From NCBI GenBank assembly GCA_041651995.1, contig JBAZID010000013.1, positions 1-64,000 of the forward strand: a stretch of DNA of 64,000 bases. The letters run 5' to 3'. The translations under genes and the position numbers were made by a program. Positions 24,124-33,821 of this stretch are shown piece by piece (the first letter of the stretch is position 1; the number at the start of each line of letters is the position of its first letter). Source of the stretch: Sulfuricella sp. GTDB lineage: Bacteria; Pseudomonadota; Gammaproteobacteria; Burkholderiales; Sulfuricellaceae. The notes under the pieces are model-generated. The model did no database searches and was not told the origin of the DNA. It saw only the letters and a program-made list of their open reading frames with translations.

Positions 24124-26688
24124 ATGGAAGTATCACGTATCCGGGCACTGCGCGGCCCCAACCTGTGGAGCAAGCGGACTGCGATTGAGGCCATCGTCTC
24201 GTGCAGTGAGTGCCTGATTGAGAATATGTCTGGCTTCGAACTCAGATTGCGCGCGCGTTTCCCGGAAATTGGCTCCCTGCAGCCAGCGGGCCATGAAGAG
24301 GCGATCTCGATGGCGCATGCACTGACGCTCGCCACTCTTGGCCTGCAGGTGCAGGCAGGTTGCCCGGTCACATTCAGCCGCACCGCAACGACGACCGAGG
24401 AGGGCGTATTCCAGGTCGTGGTTGAATATAGCGAGGAGAAAGTGGCACGGCTCGCGTTCGATCTGGCGCAAGAGCTTTGCCGCGCGGCAGCAGCGGATTC
24501 CCCCTTTGATCTTGACGCTGCATTGGCGCGCCTGCGTGAACTGGACGAGGACGAGCGGCTCGGCCCCAGCACCGGCGCCATTGTTCAGGCCGCGCATGCG
24601 CGCGGGATTCCCAGCCGGCGCCTGACCTCCGGCAGCATGGTGCAGTTCGGCTGGGGCAGCCGCCAGCGCCGCATCCAGGCGGCCGAGACCGACCGCACCA
24701 GCGCCATTTCGGAAGCCATCGCGCAGGACAAGGAACTGACCAAGATGCTGCTCGATGCGGCCGGGGTGCCCGTTCCGCAAGGCCGTCCGGTGTCCGATGC
24801 CGAGGATGCCTGGGCAGCCGCCTGTGAAATCGGCGGCCCGGTGGTGGTCAAGCCGCGTGACGGCAATCAGGGCAAAGGGGTAGCGGTCAACGTGGAGACC
24901 CGCGAACGGGTTCTGGCTGCCTATGCGGCTTCGTCTGAAATCAGCTCGGACATCATGGTCGAGCGTTATGTGCCCGGCTACGACTTCCGTCTGCTGGTGG
25001 TGGGGAACCATCTTGTGGCTGCGGCTCGTCGCGATCCTCCCCATGTGATCGGCGATGATGTTCATACCGTTCGCGAACTGGTGGAGCAGGTCAACAGTGA
25101 CCCGCAGCGCGGCGAGGGGCATGCAACATCACTGACCAAGATCCGCTTTGACGATATCGCCCTGGCAACGCTCGCCACCCAGGGCTACGACGCGGATGCG
25201 GTGCCACCCAAGGGCGCGCGCGTGTTGTTGCGCAACAATGCCAACCTGAGCACGGGCGGTTCGGCCACCGATGTGACAGACGATGTCCACCCCGATCTGG
25301 CTGTACGTGCCGTGGCTGCGGCACAGATGATCGGCCTCGATATCTGTGGCATAGACATGGTGTGCGATGGCGTTCACCGGTCGCTCGAAGAGCAGGGCGG
25401 AGCCGTCATCGAAGTCAACGCGGCGCCCGGTCTGCGCATGCACATCGCGCCCTCGTTTGGCAAGGGACGGGCGGTCGGCGAGGCGATTATTGCCAATATG
25501 TTCGGTGAGGGGGAGGATGGCCGCATTCCCGTGGTTACGGTGGCCGGAACCAATGGCAAAACCACTACCGTGCGCCTGATTTCGCACCTGCTGGGCCAGA
25601 AAGGGCTGCGCGTCGGCATGACCAACTCGGATGGCGTCTATATCGAGGGAAAACGCATCGATACCGGCGATTGCAGCGGCCCCAAGAGCGCACGCACCGT
25701 GCTGCTCCATCCCAACGTCGATGCTGCCGTGCTGGAAACCGCGCGCGGCGGCGTGCTGCGCGAGGGTTTGGCTTTCGATCGCTGCAATGTGGCGGTGGTC
25801 ACCAATATCGGCATGGGGGATCACCTTGGCCTCAGCTATATCAGCACCGTCGAGGATCTGGCCGTGGTCAAGCGGGTCATCGTCGAGAATGTGGCTGCCA
25901 GCGGCGTCGCGGTTCTCAACGCAGCGGACCCGATCGTGGTCAAGATGGCGGATTCCTGCCCGGGGTCGGTGACTTTTTTCACCAGCGACCCGCATCATCC
26001 GGTCATGGCCACCCAGCGCGCGCGCGGACTGCGCGTGGTGTTTGTGGACGGCAAGGACATCGTGGCAACCGAAGGCAGCTTCGAGCATCGCATTCCCCTG
26101 GCGCAGATCCCGCTTACCCGCAACGGCACCATCGGTTTCCAGGTCGAGAACGCCATGGCGGCCACCGCCGCCGCCTGGGCACTGGGGCTGGACTGGGAGA
26201 TCGTCCACGCTGGCATGGCGACCTTCATCAGCGATGCGGCCACCGCGCCGGGTCGTTTCAATCTCTTCGACTACCGCGGCGCGACCCTGATCGCCGACTA
26301 CGGACACAATCCCGATGCCATTCAGGCGCTGGTCAAGGCAATCGGCCACATGCCGTCCGAAAAGCGGGTGGTGGTGATCAGCGGCGCGGGTGACCGGCGT
26401 GATGAGGATATCCGCGACCAGACCCGGATTCTGGGTGAAGCCTTCGATGAAGTGATCCTCTATCAGGATCAGTGCCAGCGCGGCCGTGCCGACGGCGAGG
26501 TGCTGGCGCTTCTGCGTCAGGGCCTGGAAAATTCCAGCCGCACCAAGGCAATCGAGGAAGTCCGTGGCGAATTTCTGGCCATCGACACCGCCCTGGCGCG
26601 GCTGTGCGCCGGGGATCTGTGCCTGATTCTGATCGATGATGTGGATGCCGCGCTGGAACACATCGCCAAGCGGGTTGCTGAAGGCTGA
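24124..26688 (+). CDS. cphA: Cyanophycin synthetase
   Basis: 854 residues, close to the family's ~875. Domains: N-terminal domain (1-160), ATP-grasp domain (about 200-460, VVVKPRDGNQGKG) that adds aspartate, and Mur-ligase domain (about 475-850, GTNGKTTTVR, then ATAPGRFN and DYGHNPDA) that adds arginine. It makes multi-L-arginyl-poly-L-aspartate, a cytoplasmic nitrogen and carbon store. It follows the cphA-like gene by 58 bases and is probably cotranscribed. AGGAAACC lies eight bases before ATG. Confidence 0.95.
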   Translation: MEVSRIRALRGPNLWSKRTAIEAIVSCSECLIENMSGFELRLRARFPEIGSLQPAGHEEAISMAHALTLATLGLQVQAGCPVTFSRTATTTEEGVFQVVVEYSEEKVARLAFDLAQELCRAAAADSPFDLDAALARLRELDEDERLGPSTGAIVQAAHARGIPSRRLTSGSMVQFGWGSRQRRIQAAETDRTSAISEAIAQDKELTKMLLDAAGVPVPQGRPVSDAEDAWAAACEIGGPVVVKPRDGNQGKGVAVNVETRERVLAAYAASSEISSDIMVERYVPGYDFRLLVVGNHLVAAARRDPPHVIGDDVHTVRELVEQVNSDPQRGEGHATSLTKIRFDDIALATLATQGYDADAVPPKGARVLLRNNANLSTGGSATDVTDDVHPDLAVRAVAAAQMIGLDICGIDMVCDGVHRSLEEQGGAVIEVNAAPGLRMHIAPSFGKGRAVGEAIIANMFGEGEDGRIPVVTVAGTNGKTTTVRLISHLLGQKGLRVGMTNSDGVYIEGKRIDTGDCSGPKSARTVLLHPNVDAAVLETARGGVLREGLAFDRCNVAVVTNIGMGDHLGLSYISTVEDLAVVKRVIVENVAASGVAVLNAADPIVVKMADSCPGSVTFFTSDPHHPVMATQRARGLRVVFVDGKDIVATEGSFEHRIPLAQIPLTRNGTIGFQVENAMAATAAAWALGLDWEIVHAGMATFISDAATAPGRFNLFDYRGATLIADYGHNPDAIQALVKAIGHMPSEKRVVVISGAGDRRDEDIRDQTRILGEAFDEVILYQDQCQRGRADGEVLALLRQGLENSSRTKAIEEVRGEFLAIDTALARLCAGDLCLILIDDVDAALEHIAKRVAEG

Positions 26689-26700
26689 GCCGCCGGTTTT

Positions 26701-29118
26701 TCAGGCAATGGGTCTTTTAAATCGTGAGGGCTTTTCGGTTCTGGTGCTGGGTTGTTTTGACTCGCATGCGTTGTGGCCCAGGAATGGTGCCTGGCTGGCA
26801 GCAATAGCGAAAAGCAATATCCCATGTGCGAACCCATAGCGCAGTAGCAGTTCCATGGGTGTTGCATAGTGAGCCCTGTCCTGGCTCAAAAGAAACTGGA
26901 AAGCGGAAAATACTTGGCCGTATTTGATGATGTAGGGTTCAAAGCCAGCGTGCAGAGCGAGGTAAGCCAGAGGAAACGAGACAATACTCCATAGTACTCC
27001 TCGCATGGTGCCTGAACGCATGCCGGAGCCGAGCGCACCGGCCAGTTGAGCGCCTGCCAGGGCAAGCATGAACAAACCGGCCGTGACCCACAGAAATGTC
27101 ATTGGTGTTCCGCCCCCGGCAAGAAGCTCGGTCAGATTGTCTGTTGCAGCGTAGCGAATTACCACGACATAGATAACCGGCAACAAGGCCAGCGTAGCGA
27201 CTGACCATGCCCAGATAAAGCCACCTGCTTTAGGCAGCCAGGATCGCAATGTGATAAATCCTGCCCCAAATGAAACCACAGACCAGAGCGCGAACAAGCT
27301 GACAAAACGTCCGATCGACTCCCATTCCCAAGGCCAGTCCAGAATGGGCGAGCCGACGATTTTATGGATCATTTCGAGGGGCGCTGACATGCGCAGCAGA
27401 AACCAGGCGACGAGACCGTGAAGCAGCAGATAGGCGGGCAGATATTCAGGCCGTTGCGAGCCTGTTGTCAGATATTTGGCTGCCCAGGCCGGGAAGCCAA
27501 ATATCCATGCAACAGCGCACGCGAGGGCCAGGGAAGACAAGACGGGGTGCTCTTGTCCGATCAGTTTGCGTACGTTGTAGGGTACCGCAGGGATATACGT
27601 TGCAGCCAGGAGCAGCAAAGCAAGCCCCAGCACTAATCCTCCTGCAAACAACCATGGACTATGGCGAGGTGCCGATATGGCAGGTGCAGTTCGTACTCGC
27701 AGGTGACGCATGGACATAATTCGCCATGTGAGTGCGCAGCCTGCCCAACCCCCTGCCATTTCCAATACCCAGTCAGTCAGGTCGGCGAATTTGCCGGGCA
27801 GGAATAGCTGGCCTACTTCCACTGAGCCAGCAACGATACCTGCGCTTGCCAAGGCGGCCATCTTCCAGAGAGAGGGGGGCCCGGAGCGGATTCTGCCCGC
27901 AAGCAAGGCGAGCAGTATACCCAGCGGAAAAAAGAACCCGATCTTGTGCAATACTTCAGTCACTGCCCGGTATTCAGTGCCGAAGTAATAGATGGCAAGA
28001 GGTATCCGGGTTGTTGCCTCGGTAAGCCGGCTGTGCAAGAACGCCCCATCAGTTCGAAAATCGAAGGGATACCAGAACACGGCAAATATCAGGGCTAGCC
28101 AGAGGAGTATCCCTGCGATTAATCCGCTGGGGTTGCCCGCTACTTTTGCCTGTTTTACAGCAGGTTCTTCGGCTCGCCATCGAATAGCCAGCCATATCCC
28201 GATAGCAGAACCCAAACTGCCGGTGAGAATGTCGGTAGTGTCTGTGACGCGGGTGTAAACAAAAATCTGGAGAAACTCGATCATGGCCGCCGCGGCAGTC
28301 AGTTCGAGCCAGATTCGTTTTGCATTGTGTCTGGCGGTAAGGCTCGCCAGTACACCGGCTGGAACCCATATCAACACATCCGTGAGAAAGCCGTAGAATC
28401 GTTGTGCAAGCCCGGCCTGTCCGTTGGTGAAGGGAATGAAGACAATTCGCCCTTCATGCCACTTGTGATAGATCTCTACCGGGCTGATGGTCAGATCCAG
28501 CGGCAGGAGGTTATAGCCGAACAACAGAAACAGGTAGCCGTAGAGAAGCCGTTGGGCGAGATCCATTGCTCCTTTGACGGCTCGCCAGCCCAAATACCAT
28601 CGGGTCACAGCTGCCCCGATTACCCACCAAAGAGAGACGCCTATAAAGGCACCGAGGGTTTCTGCGTAAATATCGTTCAGCGAAACGGTGCGGGGCGGGA
28701 AAAAGATCTGGGTAAACTCGATGCCAATACTTAGGCTCGCGCAGGCCGCAAGCACGAAGAGGGTTGCGGCAATCCGCCAGAAAATGTTTTTTCCGTGCCA
28801 CAACACGGACAGCCAGATAAATGCCAGGGGTATGAACAGCAGAATGTTTGCCACCCAGTCGGCGCGGGATCCAATCCCCAGATTAAGGTAGCGAATGTTA
28901 CGAAAAAGCGCCCAGGCTTCTTCCCACGGGTGCTGCTGGAATTGCAGCGGAACCAGGCTGCCGTAAATGACAAAGGCTGTATACGCGAATGCAGGTAACA
29001 GCAGGATGTAACGCATCCGGGTGCGATCCGGTTTTTCAGGGCCGGAAATCCGATCGTGCTGAGCCGGCGGGTTCGAATGCGGCTTCCGGGTAATTTGAAT
29101 TTCAGGCACGACGGTCAT
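26701..29118 (-). CDS. Large membrane protein with three VanZ-like domains
   Basis: 805 residues, mostly membrane helices. Three similar segments, at about 35-170, 190-320 and 335-480, each show the VanZ pattern: a helix, a loop with a proline and phenylalanine, then a helix with E-x-x-Q-x-F or equivalent (IEFTQIFFP, IEFLQIFVY, VEVGQLFLP) and a following D-x-x-x-N/E-x-x-G helix. About eight further helices follow to the C-terminus. VanZ proteins occur in glycopeptide resistance loci and beside exopolysaccharide/exosortase genes; function unknown. It lies 21 bases after the RND transporter gene and looks cotranscribed. Confidence 0.78.
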   Translation of the reverse strand: MTVVPEIQITRKPHSNPPAQHDRISGPEKPDRTRMRYILLLPAFAYTAFVIYGSLVPLQFQQHPWEEAWALFRNIRYLNLGIGSRADWVANILLFIPLAFIWLSVLWHGKNIFWRIAATLFVLAACASLSIGIEFTQIFFPPRTVSLNDIYAETLGAFIGVSLWWVIGAAVTRWYLGWRAVKGAMDLAQRLLYGYLFLLFGYNLLPLDLTISPVEIYHKWHEGRIVFIPFTNGQAGLAQRFYGFLTDVLIWVPAGVLASLTARHNAKRIWLELTAAAAMIEFLQIFVYTRVTDTTDILTGSLGSAIGIWLAIRWRAEEPAVKQAKVAGNPSGLIAGILLWLALIFAVFWYPFDFRTDGAFLHSRLTEATTRIPLAIYYFGTEYRAVTEVLHKIGFFFPLGILLALLAGRIRSGPPSLWKMAALASAGIVAGSVEVGQLFLPGKFADLTDWVLEMAGGWAGCALTWRIMSMRHLRVRTAPAISAPRHSPWLFAGGLVLGLALLLLAATYIPAVPYNVRKLIGQEHPVLSSLALACAVAWIFGFPAWAAKYLTTGSQRPEYLPAYLLLHGLVAWFLLRMSAPLEMIHKIVGSPILDWPWEWESIGRFVSLFALWSVVSFGAGFITLRSWLPKAGGFIWAWSVATLALLPVIYVVVIRYAATDNLTELLAGGGTPMTFLWVTAGLFMLALAGAQLAGALGSGMRSGTMRGVLWSIVSFPLAYLALHAGFEPYIIKYGQVFSAFQFLLSQDRAHYATPMELLLRYGFAHGILLFAIAASQAPFLGHNACESKQPSTRTEKPSRFKRPIA

Positions 29119-29139
29119 CCGGGTAAATGGATAATCTGT

Positions 29140-31452
29140 TTAAACCGCCGCCAGCCGATGGCGAATCTTCAAACGGCTCCAGAGCACAATCAGTGCCGGC
29201 AGCAGGAGCAGTTCCAATAATTGCCCGGCCAGCAGGCCAGCGGAGGTGAGCAGGCCGAAATGAGAAGTTGGCTGGAAACTTGAGCTGACCAGCAACATGA
29301 ACTGGGCTACCAGCAGGATCGAGATGGCAACCACGGCGCGTCCGGATGCTTCAAAGCTGCGCGCAAGGGAGAAAACGACGCCGCGGCCTTTGTGCCGGCG
29401 CTCAAGGTAGTTGTGAAAGAAGTGGATGGTGTCGTCCACTGTGATGCCGAGCACTACGCTGGCGATCAGGACTGTGGCCATGTCCAGGTGAATGCCCGTT
29501 GAACCCATTACGACAAAAATGAAAACGAGAGGGGCCAGGTTGGGCAGCATGCTGATGACAGCGGCTGGAACCGAGCGCCAAAGAAAAAGCATGATCAGGA
29601 AAATCTGGCCGAATGCGCCCATGAAACTGTGTTGCTGGCCGACTACCAGGAGGTCTTCCTGATCCGAGAACAGGCGGCCGCTACCGGCAATTTGCCAGGT
29701 GATGCCAGGCGCCTCGATTTTTGCCAGGCGTGCTTCGATCTTTTCTATCACGGCCTGGATGGCATTGGCGCCATGCACATTCACATTGAGCAGGATGCGG
29801 GTGCGCTGGTATTCGTTGTTGACCAGTTCCTGCAAATCCCTGCCGTCGTAAATCAGCAGCAACTGGCTGAGCAATTTATTGTTGTGCGGGAGCGTGCGGG
29901 CAGACGCCTCCTCACCGCTGAAAGCCCAGTTCATTTCTTCCACGATGTCCATCATCGACAGGGTGCGGTCAACTTCCGGCAGTGTTTCCGCCCATTCCTG
30001 CACGGATTTGAGCAGTTTCAGACGGTCTGCATCCTTGAATGCATCCCGGCCTGGGCCATCGACGACAATTTCCAATGCAGTGACGCCTACCAGGCGTTCT
30101 TCGATCATTTGTGTGGATTTTGTAAGCGGGTGGGATGCGTCGAAAAATTTGAGCAGGTCAGACTCGGTTTGCACCTTGAAGATTTGCGGGGTGGCCAGGA
30201 CCGCTAACAGGGCGATTCCAGCCGCAACCCAGGCGGCATGGCGCATGCCAAAGCTGGCAATGCCATAAGAGATGCGTTTGGTCCAGGCAAGGCCGCTACT
30301 CTTTTTCGGCCAATGGCCACGATCATATTTAACCAGCAGGGGGGGCACCAGATAGATCACCACCAGGTAAATCATCAAGGTGCCAAAGGCGCTGACCACG
30401 CCGAAAACCTGAATCGGCGGAATGGGCACCAGAACCAGGCTGATCATGCCTGCCGCAGTGCTGAGCATGTTGAATAGAGCGGGTTTGTGCATGAACTGCA
30501 TGGCGAAGATAACGCGCTTGGGGCTGCGGAATCCTGCTTTGCGCATGCGTTGCAAAGCCGCATACAGATGCAGCATGTTGCCTATCGTGTAGGCGGAGAG
30601 CAGGGTGGGAACCATGGCCGTGACCAATGTGTAGGGTTTTCCCATGGCCGAAATCAGCGCGACGCAGCTGACCGTCACGGTGCTCATGGCCACTGCACCG
30701 ATGATGACCGGCGGGAGGCGCCCCACGACCCACAGCAGCAACAGCAGGCCCAGAAGCACCACCAGGGGTGTAAACAGGATGCTGTCATGCAGCATGGAGC
30801 GCATTTCGGCTGCGTCCAGCGCGACCGGGCCGGCCACCGCAACCAATTTTTCCGCCAGTTTTTCTGCCTTCACCGCCGCGTGAAAAGCTGCTTCAATTGC
30901 CGTGCGCTGGCGGCTTTCTTCAAGTTTTTTTGTGCGCACGATGAGCGCCAGGGAAGAGCCGTCCTTCGATGCCAGCCAGCCGGGTATGAAGCGGTCCTGC
31001 ATGACATGGGCTTTGCGTTCTTCCGCAGTGGTGTCATCCAGTTTTTCCGGATCTATCAGGCGTTCGACCGTGAAACCGTCCGCACTGCTGGCGATATGGT
31101 CGACATTGGTGACGGAAAAAACCCGCTCCACATCCGGGATTTTTTCCATGCGCTGGCTGACCCGGTCAATTGCCGCAAGAAACTCCTTTGAATACAGATC
31201 GCTTCCGGTGAAGAGGCCGATGAGTATTTCATCGCTTGGAAATTCCGCGCGTAATTGTCTCTCCAGAACAGAGGCAGGGGAGTCCTTGGGAAAATATAGC
31301 TCGGGTGCGTTATTGAATTCCAGGCGCAGCAGGAAGGCGCCGGCCACCAGGTGAATAAGCACGATTAAACTGATGGCAGTCTTCAGGCTGAGCAGCCTGG
31401 GTTGCATCAGCTTTCTGAGAAAGTCATCCATGGTGATTTTTAGCATGCTCAA
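29140..31452 (-). CDS. RND-superfamily (MMPL-type) transporter
   Basis: 770 residues with the two-fold RND layout: one helix, a periplasmic domain (about 50-220), five or six helices (220-410), then a repeat of the same (helix ~415, periplasmic domain 440-590, helices 600-765). A conserved VVLGITVDDTIHFFHNYLER stretch carries the acidic residues of the proton relay. MMPL-type RND proteins move lipids and other hydrophobic molecules. The start shown is TTG; ATG codons 2 and 7 codons later are alternatives. It lies between a beta-barrel gene and the VanZ gene on the same strand. Confidence 0.86.
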   Translation of the reverse strand: MSMLKITMDDFLRKLMQPRLLSLKTAISLIVLIHLVAGAFLLRLEFNNAPELYFPKDSPASVLERQLRAEFPSDEILIGLFTGSDLYSKEFLAAIDRVSQRMEKIPDVERVFSVTNVDHIASSADGFTVERLIDPEKLDDTTAEERKAHVMQDRFIPGWLASKDGSSLALIVRTKKLEESRQRTAIEAAFHAAVKAEKLAEKLVAVAGPVALDAAEMRSMLHDSILFTPLVVLLGLLLLLWVVGRLPPVIIGAVAMSTVTVSCVALISAMGKPYTLVTAMVPTLLSAYTIGNMLHLYAALQRMRKAGFRSPKRVIFAMQFMHKPALFNMLSTAAGMISLVLVPIPPIQVFGVVSAFGTLMIYLVVIYLVPPLLVKYDRGHWPKKSSGLAWTKRISYGIASFGMRHAAWVAAGIALLAVLATPQIFKVQTESDLLKFFDASHPLTKSTQMIEERLVGVTALEIVVDGPGRDAFKDADRLKLLKSVQEWAETLPEVDRTLSMMDIVEEMNWAFSGEEASARTLPHNNKLLSQLLLIYDGRDLQELVNNEYQRTRILLNVNVHGANAIQAVIEKIEARLAKIEAPGITWQIAGSGRLFSDQEDLLVVGQQHSFMGAFGQIFLIMLFLWRSVPAAVISMLPNLAPLVFIFVVMGSTGIHLDMATVLIASVVLGITVDDTIHFFHNYLERRHKGRGVVFSLARSFEASGRAVVAISILLVAQFMLLVSSSFQPTSHFGLLTSAGLLAGQLLELLLLPALIVLWSRLKIRHRLAAV

Positions 31453-31497
31453 GCTGGCATCATTTTGAAGGCGTCAGTCACAGTCGCTCATGAATAA

Positions 31498-32814
31498 TCA
31501 GAACTTAGCCTGCCAACCCAGTGCGATCAGGTCGTTTTTCTCGTAATAACCACCCAGGGTCTGCGTTGCGCCGCTGAACAGATGCGCAGCCAGATAGATT
31601 TCATGCTGGTCGATGCCCAGATAGGAAAGTTTGGGGTTCAAATAAAAATCGCGTTTATCAAGTCCGACCGAAAAACGCAGATTGGCGCGCCAGTTTCCTG
31701 ATGCAAAGGTGTGCTCAAGTTCGCCGTTGAAATTGTAGAATTCATCCCGGTCCAGGATCGGCTCATCGGTGAAGGTCTTGTGGCCTGCCAGCTGCAAGGT
31801 GGCACGGGTCTCGCCATCGCCGGGGAAGAACTCGGTGCCCAGCACCAGATCAAATGCCTGCTCGGTCTGGAACTGGAATGTACTGGTGGTCACGGGCACA
31901 TCGCTGCTCCAGGCCGCCTCCATGCGCCATGTCGCGCCCCCTTTTTGAGTTTCCAGTTCGCCGCCGGCTATCCAGCTGAAGGGGTGGACGCCCGTCAGCA
32001 TGCCGGGCGACACCCGGTAATAGGGCTGCGATTGGCGTACTCTCTGCAGGCTGAAGCCATAGTCGAGCGCGCCGCCGGAATTGGTAAAGCGAATGCCGCC
32101 ACCGCCGCTACCATACTTTTCCTCGCGCACCTGGGCGCCGATGATGCCCGGTACGCTGCCAATGCCAAGCAGGCGGCCATTGACCGTATCCAGAGGGTTC
32201 CAGACACTGTTCTCATCGGGAAGCACGGCAGATTCGAACGCCGGAAGCCATACCGCATCGATCTTGGCGTCGCCCGCAAAGTGCTCCATCCTCACGGCCG
32301 GCACGGCGCGGCGGCGTTCTGGCAGCTTATCCAGAATGATGCGGGAAAGATCAACCCGGCTCATGCGGTCGATCGGAGATATCTCATCCACCCGGCCCCA
32401 TAGCACATTCTGCGTGCCCACCGTGATGCGTGCATCCTCACCGCGCCAGCGCAGGTAATTTTCCGTGTAATCCAGTTTTGCTCCGGAAAAGCCGGGGGTG
32501 CCGGATTGTCCATAAGCATCAAAGCGGGCACCCAGCACATATTCCCACTCTCCAGACTTGCCATTCGCACTGATAGCGCCATGCAACAGGGTGTCGCTCG
32601 ACGCAGCAGGGTTATCGGTAAAAGCCCCCAGTTCTGCACGCAGATCGTCTATCTTGATCTTGACGCCGTCCTTGGCCGCTTTGCTGCGGGGATTTTTCTT
32701 GGCAGTGCCGAGCTTCGGCCCATCATCCAGACTTTGCTCATCAGAGGCATAGCCCAATGAGGCGACTCCAAGTGCAAGAGAAATGCCTGCCAAACCTGCT
32801 ATGAAACGCGTCAT
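31498..32814 (-). CDS. Outer-membrane beta-barrel protein, DUF1302-like
   Basis: 438 residues with a signal peptide ending in GYA (about residue 23). The mature part is rich in alternating amphipathic strands and ends in an aromatic residue (WQAKF), as outer-membrane barrels do. A stretch ENYLRWRGEDARITVGTQNV-LWGRVDEISPIDRMS is typical of DUF1302-type porins that accompany MMPL transporters. Probably the outer-membrane part of an export route with the neighbouring RND and LolA-like proteins. Good ribosome site (TAGGACAGCG). Confidence 0.8.
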   Translation of the reverse strand: MTRFIAGLAGISLALGVASLGYASDEQSLDDGPKLGTAKKNPRSKAAKDGVKIKIDDLRAELGAFTDNPAASSDTLLHGAISANGKSGEWEYVLGARFDAYGQSGTPGFSGAKLDYTENYLRWRGEDARITVGTQNVLWGRVDEISPIDRMSRVDLSRIILDKLPERRRAVPAVRMEHFAGDAKIDAVWLPAFESAVLPDENSVWNPLDTVNGRLLGIGSVPGIIGAQVREEKYGSGGGGIRFTNSGGALDYGFSLQRVRQSQPYYRVSPGMLTGVHPFSWIAGGELETQKGGATWRMEAAWSSDVPVTTSTFQFQTEQAFDLVLGTEFFPGDGETRATLQLAGHKTFTDEPILDRDEFYNFNGELEHTFASGNWRANLRFSVGLDKRDFYLNPKLSYLGIDQHEIYLAAHLFSGATQTLGGYYEKNDLIALGWQAKF

Positions 32815-32860
32815 GTCGCTGTCCTAGAAATATTGAAACGCTACAAAGTATGCGCCAAAA

Positions 32861-33691
32861 TCATGGGCGGTAAGCCTCTTCAATGCTCTCGTCTTCCAAC
32901 AACTGCTTGGTAAACAAGCGTGTTGGCAAACGGCGATCGTAAAGGATCTTTTCCACGGTCAGGCGAGTTTGATGTTCGTTGTCCAGGTCAGTCAGCGTGC
33001 TGTCCATCGCCGTCCAGTACCCCTGGATTTTTTCACGTTTCGTTACCAGCAAGCGTTTGCTGGGCTGATCTTCCTTCTTTTCGAAGAAATCGATGCGCAA
33101 TGGAATCAAGGTCGCTGTATCGATCCAGCTGATCCGCCTGGCATAGACTGAATTGCCAAGCTTGAGCGGGGTGCTTTCCAGCATCTCACAGGCGATGCCC
33201 CCAAGGTTTTCCCGGCCAATGACGCGATGCGCGTCCATATTTACCTTGCGATCGCGCAAGTCTTCATAATAGTAATCTGAATTGACAAACCGGCCGCCTT
33301 TGCGATTGGAGTCGATCCGGCGTACCCGCTCCATGGCGGGCAGATAAATCCACTGACTGGAATCACCGTCGGCGGGATCAATGGTCAGCAAACCGGTCCC
33401 TTCAATGTCCGCCGGTTCGGTAAAGCGGATGAGCGTGGCTACTTCGCTCCCCTTTTCATCCTTGCGGTAGGTGATCATCTTGCGGATACGTGGGTTGCGG
33501 CCTTTCTCGGTAAGCGTCATGGTCAATGCGGAAGTGGCATCCTTGCCGTTGGGCCGGTCATAGACACGCTGGGCCAATTGATCTCCGGCGGCATCGGCCC
33601 ACGCTGAAGCAGCCAGAAACAGGCTGGAGAATATCAATAGGGCATGCCGCATTGTTTTCAGGCCGATTGCCGCAGGTTCTGGACAGTTCAT
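32861..33691 (-). CDS. LolA-like outer-membrane lipoprotein-sorting protein
   Basis: 276 residues from the first ATG, preceded by AAAGGGAAAG; an internal ATG 13 codons later (33652) gives a more usual signal peptide. The mature protein (TEPADIEGTGLLTID, SSQWIYLPAMERVRRI, NSDYYYEDL) matches the family of periplasmic LolA-fold proteins that accompany RND transporters, probably shuttling a lipid or lipidated cargo between membranes. Cargo unknown. Same strand and order as the beta-barrel and RND genes. Confidence 0.82.
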   Translation of the reverse strand: MNCPEPAAIGLKTMRHALLIFSSLFLAASAWADAAGDQLAQRVYDRPNGKDATSALTMTLTEKGRNPRIRKMITYRKDEKGSEVATLIRFTEPADIEGTGLLTIDPADGDSSQWIYLPAMERVRRIDSNRKGGRFVNSDYYYEDLRDRKVNMDAHRVIGRENLGGIACEMLESTPLKLGNSVYARRISWIDTATLIPLRIDFFEKKEDQPSKRLLVTKREKIQGYWTAMDSTLTDLDNEHQTRLTVEKILYDRRLPTRLFTKQLLEDESIEEAYRP

Positions 33692-33821
33692 CTTTCCCTT
33701 TATTTCCTCGCGCTGGCGTAAAGATTCAAGTCCGGCACCAAATTTTACAGTACACGAGATATTTCCAGTAATGAAATGCGCATGGAATGGACTGCTTTCC
33801 GTGACGCATCAAATTTCATGT

